Origin: Phanerochaete sordida
Lineage: Eukaryota > Basidiomycota > Agaricomycetes > Polyporales > Phanerochaetaceae
NCBI GenBank assembly: GCA_019973155.2
Contig: BPQB01000004.1
Location: 1-64,000 of the forward strand
Direction: 5' to 3'
Length of the DNA stretch: 64,000 bases
The translations under genes and the position numbers were made by a program. The notes beneath the pieces were generated by a model. That model did not search any database, was not told the origin of the DNA, and saw only the letters and a list, made by a program, of their open reading frames with translations. Position 1 is the first letter of the stretch; each line of letters begins with the position of its first letter. Shown piece after piece: positions 23,169-33,626 of this stretch.

Positions 23169-26100
23169 CTACTCCAGCCCCGCGAACCGCACATCCGCGT
23201 TTGCCTCTAGCCACTTGACCCATTTCTTGAGGAACGGGCTGCCGTGCTGCACGGTCGACGAGTCGCCGACGATACACTGCCCAGCACCGCAGTCAGCAAC
23301 GCGGCCTCCACGCAGCCGAGCCTAATCTTAACTCACTAGATGCCGCTTCGCGCGCGTCATCGCCACTGTCGATAGGATTCGGGGAAAGTGAGTTTGCGGC
23401 GTCAGTGCGAGCGCAGGGCGGTGCACAGTCTAGGTCGACGCACCGTTCAGCCTGCGCTTGTCCTTGAGGAAGCCGACCTCCCGCTTGTCGTTGCTGCGAA
23501 CAAGGCTGATGATGACGGTGTCCTTCTCCCGCCCTTGCATGCCGTCCACGGTACCGATCTCGAGGTCTGGGCCGTACGTCGGACGGAGCATCGAGGTCAG
23601 CAGGGAAACTTGGGCTTGGTACCTGTGCGTTTCGTGAGCGTGGATTGCTGCAAGAGTGGGGTCATGCTTACGGCGTGATTATTGCGATTTGTGAGGGCAG
23701 AACCCCGACACTCGTCTGCGAGTACCTTGAGAAATATACCTTCCAAGGACATACATAAGGCTCACCAGTTCCTCGATGTACCGTTTGACCACCATCGCCT
23801 CGTTCTCGTTGCAGCGACTGCCCTCATCGCCGTCGCCTTCCAGCCGCTCGAAGTACTCGCACCCTGCCGTGTCGAAGAACGCTACCGGCGTTCCAAGAAG
23901 CTCAGTTTCCTCGTCCTCGGTGGCCGCCTCCGTATTCGGGAGGTGCTTGAGTAGATGGCCTGCAACAGACGTGTGCGACGTCAATTTATTGTGGTACATC
24001 ACTTTCGACGGGAATTCGGCGATCTTGGCGTGCATGCTACAGACGTCCGGTTCAGTCGTGATGCATGCACGGAGATCAGCAAGACTTACCGGTATTGCAC
24101 ATTGAGCATTCGCTTGATCCCAGGTCCGTACATCTTTTCGAGCCGGTCGAACATCGTCGTCTCTAGCGACCGCGGTGGACGGAGCGAGCGAGGCTTCTGC
24201 GGACGCTTCACCTTGGTGGCCGGTGCCTTTGAAGGAGCGCTGACTGTCTTCGTCTCTTGGCTCTCGGATAGCTCCTCCTCGTCTGCGCTAGAATCGGATG
24301 CGATGTCCGTGTCGGGCGGCAGGGTCGCATCAGATTCAACGTCTTGCTTTGCCTCTTGCTCTGCCTTCGCAGGTGTTGGAGACTTGGTTGTTTTCTTGTC
24401 ACTGCTCGCCTTCGCATCACCCTTCGCATCTTTGGACTTGCCCGATTTCCCTGGGGCATCGGTGGACAGGATTGTCGGCGGTAGCTGCATGGGATCTCCA
24501 GCAAGGATGAGCTTCTTCCCCTTGAAAATCGGTATCCAACAGACCTATCGATAGTATAAGCAAATAGCTCGGGCAGAAATTAGCGGACCTACAGCCTCGA
24601 GAGCTTGTGTCGCTTCGTCAATGATCACAACGTCGAAGTCGTGATTCCACAGTTGGCGGCCACCTGATGAATGGCATGTGGAAATAACGACTTGAGATTC
24701 GCTCAGCACACTCCGAACAACGCCGCCTTCTCGCTGTCTATATCTGGCGAGGTACACAATTTAGAGGGAAATATGTGCTGATGAATGAGGATAAACATAC
24801 TCTTTGCGCAGCGCTCGCACCTCATCCCACATCTTCTTGCGTTCGAGTCCGCGAGGGCCTTTACCCTTTGCGCCCTTTCCCTTGCCAGAAAGGACATCCA
24901 ATGCAGCCTCAAGCTCGTTCTTAACATCCTTCGCGAGCGCGGCCTGAGTCCCCAATGAGCGCATGGCATCAGGACAGGCCCCCATCATAACGTACAGCAT
25001 CCGTCTTTCCGGCCTTGACCTCCAGAGTCGCGTCAAGCACGCCCTGGTTGGCCATAACGCGCGCAGGATGACCGATTCGCGTGATCTTCAACTTCTCTCC
25101 GCTTGGCGGAAGTGGAAGCGCCAGTAGTCGCTCCAAGATGTTGTCGACGGAAAGATTGGATGCCCCGCACACTAGCAAGCGCAGCGGCTTTGGGTTCGCA
25201 GAGGTTACAGTCGTCATCTGCCGAATAATCTCTATGAGAGTATGGGTCTTGCCCGTTCCTTAAATCATGCGTAAATCCTTTGTCACCGAAAATCGAGTGC
25301 TGAGCATACAGACCTGGTGGTCCATGTATGCAAGCTACTTCTGGCGACTCGAGAGCAAACCGTACGGCATCGTGCTGACTAGGATTGAGCGAGTCATCGA
25401 AGAACTTCAAGTCCTGCACAGGAATCCTCTTCGAGGGCTCGCTCATCCCAAGCAGTACACGCATAAGCGGAGTACAGGGAGGCAAGTGTTTGTCGTTTGA
25501 CTACGATGTGTTAGCGACGGTGTCGAGAGCACGCGATTTGATCTACTCACATCGCCGGACCCGCCGACTGCAACCTTCTCGAGCATGTCTAGGGCCTTCT
25601 CCATTCTGCAGATTTCATGAGTAACTACTTAGTGTATGAGAATAGTAGTAGCACGGACCTGTCATAGGTCACGCTGTTTGCAAGCTTAACGATCCTGCAC
25701 CGGTCAGGTAAGTCGAGATCTTCAGTGCTCGACTCAGAGCCATCTATCGCAATGACAATGCGAACGTCTGACACCTGGAATTACATTAACCAACGTCGCC
25801 TTTCTTCCAGAATCGTGGGCATACCTTGTACACGACGCCTTCAGCAGAACGCGAGCTCTTGGCTTCAGTCGGCTTCTTGCTCTTCGCTGTCTTCTTGGCT
25901 CCACTGGTAGACACATGTTCTTCGATGCGAGCAAGATCTCCTGGTCTATCAAATAATGAGATAAAGTGGCCAAACGCGCTGTTGCTGGCTCTACCTGAAC
26001 GTGTGCGGAGGAAACAGAGGGCTGCTATTGAACGCCGTTGGTCGCTCGAGCTCTACGAGACTGCGCTTCTCCAGCAAGTCAACGATTGATCAGAGCGAAG

Positions 26101-26320
26101 ATTCAACAGTAACGCACGTCTTTCCACCAAGACCGACGCTGACATTGGCCACTCCGAGAGAGCCGAGGGCAAGGCCCTTCTGTTCCAATAAATTGGGTGG
26201 ACAGTTGGTGAGGAGTAGCGATGTGCGTTCGATCTCAGCCTCTCGCTCTTTCAGCAGCAACTGCCGATGGCGCTCAATGAACGACCGTATCTTCTCGTCT
26301 GTGGATGTAGTGAACGACAT
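23169..26320 (-). CDS. HCS1-like: SF1 DNA/RNA helicase, Hcs1/IGHMBP2 type
   Basis: This is an UPF1-like 5'-3' helicase. The true ATG is at 26320 (MSFTTSTDEKIRSFIERH); the frame upstream lacks an ATG. The N-terminal beta-barrel region has GLALGSLGVANVSVGLGGKT. The core contains LAQSQHDAVRFALESPEVAC, Walker A HGPPGTGKTHTLIEII, LLVCGASNLSVDNILERL, VVISTCHSSGGRQL, the Walker B DEATQALEA, ILAGDPMQLPPT, MLNVQYRMHAKIAEFPS, GTVDGMQGREKDTVI and the late motif VAMTRAKRHLCIVGD. A Lys/Ser/Asp-rich insert of about 90 residues follows the LPPT motif. The insert is encoded in frame, with no stop. No R3H domain or zinc finger follows, so the fungal Hcs1 (DNA polymerase alpha-associated helicase A) form fits better than animal IGHMBP2. 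Confidence 0.93.
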
Positions 26321-26541
26321 CACTCTCGACCTGTGGAAGATGCAGAGCAAGATGCGAGCACTGTGACGCGCGGTGCTCGCGTCCAAGATCTAATCTTATC
26401 TACGACGCGTAATATTAGCGCCCAATCAGCCCAGTCAAGCTTTCGCCGCGCCCCGGCCTTTCTCTCACTGACTTCAACGTTCATCTCGATCTTTTCTCTG
26501 CCCAGCACCTAGCCGAATTCAACGGAAACGGAGGGACTGCG
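26321..26541. promoter_or_regulatory. Compact divergent promoter, helicase / CstF-64
   Basis: Only 221 bp separate the two start codons, so the promoters must overlap. CT-rich initiator-like stretches precede the CstF-64 ATG. No TATA box was recognised. Confidence 0.4.
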
Positions 26542-28127
26542 ATGGCTTCAAAAGAACAGAGTAAAGTGGTGTTTGGTGTGTTGGTCTACGATCGTCGTAG
26601 CGATCAAGCTGACCCCCTCCCAGTCGGCAATGTGCCATACAACATGGGCGAGGTAAGTGGATGCTCGACTGATTTCTATGATTGCTGACGCAAATGGGAC
26701 ATAGGAACAACTAATAGACGCATTCAAGTCTGTTGGTCAGGTCGTGGGCTTCAGGTACTACGCCCTTTGGCTGTCCTATCCATCACGACTCAACGTGCGC
26801 TCCAGATTAGTGTATGACCGAGACACAGGAAAGCCGAAAGGATACGGCTTCTGTGAATTTGCTGGTACGATCCACTGTCCTCAAATTGACTCCAAGTCGA
26901 GCATATCTAACGCAATACACCCTGTTCCTCCTTCAAACCGCTTGAACATCTTGCCCATCCGACTCTTCCTCAACATCATGAACGTGGCCGTGGGACCTTT
27001 GACTGCATGCGTATATATGTCCTCTCTGCATGTCTGCGTTGCGCACTCCGAACGTATCATTTGTGAACGTCGCGTCCCAAAGACCATGACACTGCACTGT
27101 CTGCCGTCCGCAATCTCAACGGGCAGGAGATTGGCGGGAGACCATTGCGAATCGACCTTGCGGACTCAGACCCATTCCTTGAAGGCAAGACCACAGTCCG
27201 TGGCGAACTTGTGGATGGTGGCGAGACAAGAGCGCAGTGGCGTGAACGGCAACATGGGAGCGAGAGAGAACCAAATTCTTTCCTGCGTCAACTGCCTCAA
27301 GGCGTGCCCCTCCCGCCGGGGACGAATGCCATGGACCACATCAGCAACGTCCTCGCAACAACACAGCCAAGCCAAATATTGGAAGTTCTCGCCCAGATGA
27401 AGGCGCGTGAAAGAGAGATGTGCTTGTATGCGCTGTCTGACATTGCCAGTAGGCGTTTATCATCACGCACCCAGACCACGCCCGGCAGCTGCTCATGGCG
27501 CACCCACAACTGGGCTACGCGCTCTTCCAAGCGCTGCTCCTGAACAAGATTGTCGACACCGCCGTCCTCGAGCGCATGCTCGCCGCAACGGGCGGCGCCC
27601 CGCCAGCCGCCGTGCACCAGCCGCCTCCGCCGCCGCCGCAGGCCGCACCGTACGGCCAGCCGCCGATGCACCAGCCGCAAGCTGCGTACGGCGCCCCGCA
27701 AATGCAGATGCCGCCGCCACCGGGCGCAGCGCACCACCCCACGCCGCCCGTGCCTGCTCCGATGTACCCGCCCGCGCCGCATATGCCGCCGCCCGCGGCT
27801 GCGCCATACGGTTACCGCCCGCCGCCCCCAGCCGCGCCTCAGCCACCACCCGCGGCTGCGCCTGTCGCCGCTGCCACCCAGGCGTTTGACCCTGCGTCCA
27901 GGGTGAGTAGTCAGTTTGTACGAGCATCGGCATGGTACTGACTTCGGGCACAGGACATGCTGATGCAGGTTCTCAACCTGACGCAAGCGCAGATCGACTC
28001 GCTACCTCCCACTGAGCGAGACCAGATCTACCAGCTGGCGAGTTGCTCCCTTCCTTCACATTTATGCATCTGACGGTCGTTGCGTTCATAGCGACAACAA
28101 TTCGGTGTCCCCGCTCCTAGCGCGTAG
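26542..28127 (+). CDS. CSTF2/RNA15: Cleavage stimulation factor subunit 2 (CstF-64/Rna15)
   Basis: This nuclear factor binds the U/GU-rich downstream element in pre-mRNA 3'-end processing. Exon 1 (MASKEQSKVVF) joins the RRM: RNP2 is VFVGNVPYNM and RNP1 is KGYGFCEFAD. The second RRM half continues in AVRNLNGQEIGGRPLRIDLAD. The hinge that contacts CstF-77 has HISNVLATTQPSQILEVLAQ and FIITHPDHARQLL. A Pro/Ala/Gln-rich stretch of about 120 residues precedes the C-terminal helical domain DMLMQVLNLTQAQIDSLPPT, ending QLRQQFGVPAPSA. A large intron interrupts the RRM at about 26875-27090. The domain order is complete for the family. Confidence 0.95.
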
Positions 28128-28255
28128 AGGGACGCATCACGTTTGCGGACGGGCTCTCATGTACAATACCAGGGACGCGTCTCGATTTCCATTGTCACGA
28201 ATCCCTAAAGCACGATCTACGCGAATGCATTCTACCATTACACCCAGCATCTTTT

Positions 28256-31197
28256 CTAGAGCTTGTTCTCGAGGCTGCGGGTCTCCTTGAGCTCAACGAA
28301 GCGCTTCGAGACCTCCTCGAGACTGATCATCTGGCCCTTGGCCTTGGTGCCGACGTCGTCGCGGTTCCGCACGTTGACGGACTGGCTGTCGAGCTCCTCC
28401 TGGCCGACGACGAGGATGAAGTTGTACTGCGCGAGCTCGCCGTTCCGGATCTTCTTGTTCAGCGTCTCCGCGCTGTTGTCGACGTCCGCGAACAGGTTGA
28501 GCTTCGTGAGCTTCTCCGCGATCTCGGACGCGTATTGTTGCTGGAGAACGACGTGAGGGTCAGAGAATGCAGCAAAAATGTCGCACACTTACGTAGGGGA
28601 CCGCAACGGGGACGACGAGGACCTGGCGGGGCGAGAGCCAGAATGGCCTATGCGCAAAAGGTGTTCAGTCTCTGCCTACACCACCAGCGCACCGCACACG
28701 TACCACTTGCCGGCAAAGTGCTCGGTGATAATCGCGATAAAACGCTCGAGACTGCCGAGTATAGCGCGGTGGATGATGACGGGGCGCGCGGGCGGCTTGT
28801 CAGGGTTCGTGGCCTCCTCAGGTGAGCGGTACTTGAGGTTGAAGCGCTCGGGCAGCTGGAAGTCGAGCTGGATCGTCGCGCACTGGAACGAGCGGCGGAG
28901 CGCGTCGCGGATCTTGATGTCGATCTTGGGCCCGTAGAACGCGCCGTCGCCCGGGTTGAGCTCCCACTTGCCGGGGTAGTGCGCGTCCAGCGCCTTCTTC
29001 AGTTGCTGCGAGGCGATCAGTACGTGGACAGAGAGAGGGGAGGGCGGCGACGCACGTCCTCAGCCTGGTTCCAGGTGTCGATGTCGCCGAGGAAGTTGTC
29101 GGGGCGCGTGGAGAGCTCGAGCTGGAACTCGAAGCCGAAGAGGCCGTAGATGTGCTGCATGAAGTCGAAGAGCGCGTAGAGCTCCTGCTCGATCTGCGAG
29201 GGCATGCAGAAGATGTGCGTGTCGTCCTGCACGAAGCGGCGCACGCGCGTGAGGCCCGTGAGCGCGCCCGACGCTTCGTTGCGGTGCAGGATGCCGAACT
29301 CGGCCATGCGGATCGGCAGCTCCTTGTAGCTGCGGTCGCGCGCGTCGAAGATGAGGCAGTGGCCGGGGCAGTTCATGGGCTTGAGACCCCAGGCCTCTTT
29401 CTCGATGTCGAGCGTGAACATGTCGTCCTTGTAGTTCGCCCAGTGGCCGGAGGTTTCCCAGAGCTTAGAGTTGAGCATGTTGGGGGAGATGACCTCCTGG
29501 TAGCCGCGCTTGAAGTACTCGCCCTAGACACAGCATGAAGACTGGATCGCGTATCGAACAAACTTGGGATGACATACACGCATGAGCTCCATAAGGGTGT
29601 TGTAGATGCGGGTGCCGTGGGGTAAGAAGAACGCGCTTCCCGGGCTAAGCTCGTTGAAGAAGAAGAGTTCTTGCTCCTGCACACACGATAAGCAAAGCGC
29701 CACAGGGTCTGCCCAAGTTCGCGTACCTTGCCGATCTTCCTGTGGTCGCGCTTCGCGGCTTCCTCCAGGAAATGCTTGTACTCGGTCATCTGCTTCTTGT
29801 CAGGGAAGGAGATACCGTAGACACGCTGCAAGGAGTCGTTCTTCGGGTCACCAAGGAAGTAAGAAGCGGAGCTCTAAAGCCTTCACGTCAGATGGCACGG
29901 CACGCCGTGAACGAAAGAATTCGTACCTTGGTGACCATGAACGCCTTGATCTTGCCGGTGTGCGGAATGTGGGGGCCGACGCAGAGATCGATCATAGGGC
30001 CGCAGCGGTACACAGTGGTGGAGGTGCCATCGGGAATCTTCGACTCGATGAGCTGCTTCTTGTACTTGTTGTACTGCGGCGAGGGTCAGACTGCTATGTG
30101 GCAGCAAGTCCTGAAATGGCACGTACGCCGAACATCTCAAGGAGCGTTTCCTTCGACACAACAAGACGCTCGAACTTTTGCTTTTCTTGAATCGCCATGC
30201 TAACAACCTTCTCGAGGGCAGGGTAGTCGGCATGGGTGACGGGCCTGTCAGCACGGTGAGCCAAGACCGGTGCATCGTGCAGCACCGAAGGGCACACCTG
30301 TCCTGGATGGCCATCTCGTAGAAGAAGCCTTCGTCGGTGGGCGGGCCGACGCAGAGATGGCAGCCATAATGACGTTCCGCGGCCTCACCGAGGACGTGCG
30401 CGGACGAGTGCCAGAAGACGCGCTTGCCTATCCTTGAGGTGAGACCAAATGTTAAGCATGCGTCTCAGCTCGATGCTTACCTTCGGGGTGGTTAAAGTCG
30501 AGTAGCTCGAGGGTGCAGGAGCCTTCGAGGGGGCGCTCGAGGTCCCAGACTTTGCCGTCAACCTAGTGGGCCTCGTCAGGAGCACTCCCGAGGAGAAGGC
30601 GGGGTACGGACCTTGGCAATGACAGTGCGGTCGGCAAGACCTTGCGAAATCTGTTTCGCAACGTCCATAGGGCTAGTCTCCCAAGAGGTACCCTGACGCT
30701 TCGAGCCATCGGGGAGGGTGATCTCGATTTCTTGTCTGGGTTGAGCTAGTCGCGTAGTGCCGTCAGCTTGTGCATCGAGAGCCTAGTAGCCTGTGTACGC
30801 ACCTTTGACCCACTCATCCTGCTCAGCCTTCAGCTTATCGAACAGCTTGATACGGTGTTCGAAGAACTCTGGACGCGGTTGCAGCTAACGAATGCGTTTT
30901 CGCGCAAATTAGCCCCGGCTGCAGCACGAGCACAGGCAGGCGCACCTCGAGCGGGTGCTCTGACGTGGCAGCGTTCTTTGCGGCCTTCTTCTCCTTTGCC
31001 TTCTTTTCCTGGCCCGCGTGCGGGGCGTTGAGCGCAGAGACCTGCGCAGGCTGGGAGGTGGACGAGACGGGTTCCGGTGCTGAGGACGACATGGTGCGCG
31101 GCGTGTGCAGTTTTCTGGCGAGGAGAGGTGTAGAGAGACGGAGGGGTACTGTACAAGGGCGGGAGCAAAGCAGGGATCGATGCAGTCGCCTGAGCAT
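28256..31197 (-). CDS. THRS: Threonyl-tRNA synthetase, probably dual targeted
   Basis: The enzyme charges tRNA-Thr. The upstream ATG (31197) gives an Arg/Leu/Ser-rich leader, [17 protein letters not shown], typical of a mitochondrial presequence. A second in-frame ATG at 31092 starts [11 protein letters not shown], a plausible cytosolic form. The Ala/Lys-rich linker precedes the TGS and editing domains, where [10 protein letters not shown] shows the SAD zinc-site motif. The catalytic core contains [61 protein letters not shown] and, as motif 3, [16 protein letters not shown]. The anticodon-binding domain ends in [16 protein letters not shown]. Fungi often use one gene with two starts for both compartments. 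About eight introns interrupt it. Confidence 0.95.
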
Positions 31198-31406
31198 GCA
31201 ACTGACTCTTCCTAAGTCACGACCGCCAGATAGAACGCGATAAATTCCCGTCCCTCCGCGCTTCACGCGCGTCCTCGCCCCAAAAGGAAACCCTCTACGT
31301 TCACCAGAACACACGTCCACGTTGAACACCGCATGAAAAGACACATATTGTACAAGGCTATGCGCGGAGAATCGAGTAAGAATACAGATCCATCTCTACT
31401 CATGCA

Positions 31407-33269
31407 TCATGCCTGTGCCGCTTGAGCCTCCCTGAGGCGACAGTCCTCCTCGAACGTCTTCCGCACCTACAACTCAAAGCGTTAGATGCTTTCCAATAGG
31501 TGAGTTAGCATCTGTACCCACCTTGCTGAAGTACTCGTCGTCTGCTAGCACGCGAATGCCCGTAGCTGCAAGTGTCTTAGAGACGTTCAAGCAGGCGACG
31601 TGCCCTTCCTGGCTCGCGGCCGATTTCGTGAAGGCTCGGGTGTGGTTGCCGCCCTGTGGCTCCGTTGGAATACCTGGAGAGACGATGAGTCAAATAAAAC
31701 TGGGGATAGCCCAGCGAAAGTATTTACCGAACCCAGGGTGCAAAGCGGGCAATGCTACGAGCTTGTTAGCCTCAGGGACGAAACAATTCACGAAATCATT
31801 CACCGTAAGTGACATTGCCCTGGAGAAGGTTCATTATTGTTTGTACCCAAAAGAAACTAGTTACCACTCACAAAATCTGTTGAGGCGCTCTTGATACCCC
31901 ATTCATAGTCAACAGGGCCAAATTGGCTCTCGAATACCTGCTTGAACTCATCGCCTTTGCCGTCCGGTCAGCGAAGCTGACAGTGCTTGGTCTGGGGCAA
32001 ATACGTACCAAGGCCCTTGTTCTGCCTGAGGTCAAATGTAGACCCTGCCTTTGTGACCTCGACTCGGCATCCAGTGGCCAATGCGGCAGCGCTGGACAGA
32101 ACACGAAGTTCAGCATTGGGATCTTAACAGAATAGGTAGAGCAGTTGATACGCACTGGAAACAGTTGATCACACGAGGAAGCAGAGCTTCCACTTCAGCC
32201 CATGTTTCTCCTCGCACGTACCAGCTGGGAGATGTGAGCATATAATGACCGCACTATGAGCTCTCGTGCTTACAACATCTTTGCGTAGTCGGGGATGACT
32301 GAATCGCACGGTTAGAGCAGGGTATTATCAGCACAAAGACAGCACTCACTGTTCGCAGCCCAGTCTTTGCCCTCAAAGATGCCGTGTATGCGATGCGTGG
32401 GCTTGACCTGCTGCCGCAGCATCGCGATGCTGTTATACGCAGAGACCGCCGCGTCCAGCGCGTTCTGGCCCTCCCAGGGCGACAGCGCCGCGTGTGCGCT
32501 GCCCCTTATGTTCAGCACCCCGCCCACCACACGCGCGCGAAACCGACTCACGTGTGTCCGTGGAACTCGACGACGACGCGCTGAATAGCAAGGCACGCAC
32601 TGAGGCTGGCCGAGTACGGCGGGCCGGGCGCGGGGTGGCACATGAGGCACGCGTCGACGCCCGCGTACGCGCCGCGCTCGAGCAGCAGCACCTTCCCGCC
32701 GCCGCCCTCCTCGCCGGGCGTGCCGAGGAGCACGACGCTCCCGGGGATGTCGTGCCTGATGAGCGCGGCGCGCACGGCGCACGCGGCCGCGACGCCCGCG
32801 ATCGCGATGAGGTTGTGGCCGCACGCGTGCCCGACGCCTGGGAGCGCGTCCATCTCGGAGTTCACGCCGAGCGTGCGCCCGCCGTGCCCGTGCGTGTAGC
32901 GCGCGACCCAGGCGGTCTCGAGCAGGTGGTGCGGCGTTACTTCGAAGCCGTGCTTCGAGAGGAACGCGGTGAGCGCGTCGTGCGCGTAGCTAGAGATTCA
33001 GGTGAGATGAGGTCGTCGAGTGGATGGTTGAAGCGTACTGTTCTTCGAACTTCAGCTCCGGATGTGCTGGAGGATATGTGGTGAGTCATTTCTACGACGC
33101 CTTGTGAGACATACATACCTGAGATATCGAGACTCAGGTCTCTGAGCTCCTTGTCGAGAGCATCGATGGCTTCACAGATCGTCTTGAACACCTCTGGACG
33201 ATAGATATCTTCCCCGTTTCCTCCGGGGTGGACATCGTCACCGGGACGCCAAAGATCTGCCTGCGACAT
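31407..33269 (-). CDS. M20-family peptidase (PM20D2/aminoacylase-like)
   Basis: This is a cytosolic metallopeptidase or amidohydrolase of the dizinc M20 family. It starts at [31 protein letters not shown] is the N-terminal motif, followed by [20 protein letters not shown], which carries the metal-binding Asp and His. [17 protein letters not shown] carries the catalytic and bridging glutamates. The dimerisation domain contains [20 protein letters not shown] and [21 protein letters not shown]. The end has [19 protein letters not shown] and an Ala-rich tail. No signal peptide is seen. The [17 protein letters not shown] form is closest to PM20D2, which splits beta-alanyl dipeptides; the actual substrate here is not known. 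About eight short introns interrupt it. Confidence 0.9.
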
Positions 33270-33626
33270 CTTGTCTCGGAGCGTGTAGCTATAGCCTCAG
33301 ACCTTAGCGGTTCTCTAGGGTCGAAGAGAAGGTAGCGGTCCAGATGAACGCAAGGGCGAGGATGGGAATCCCATGCCATGCCAATCGACCCCATCGCAGC
33401 GTGCCCCAGCCGCGAAGTCGTTATCGCGCACGGAGCGCCCGCGCGGAACGATAAGATAACACAAACTCGCACCCTCCCGCGAAGCGTACAACAGCGAAAA
33501 AATACATCGTGTATCACCGCAGCCGCGTGTGGCGTGTCGGCGACTCGGTACTCGTTTCTACAACAACACTGTGCGATGGACACGGGCGCGCCAGCCCGAA
33601 CGAATCTGGGGTGCAGCCCGCTAATA
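33270..33626. other. Intergenic region, M20 peptidase / Zn2Cys6 copy 1
   Basis: This 357-bp gap carries the peptidase promoter and the 3' end of the regulator. No gene or clear core element was seen. Confidence 0.4.

Noticed and set aside
26321..26386. Upstream extension of the helicase N-terminus
   Set aside because: The codon at 26386 is TTG; the first real ATG in frame is at 26320.
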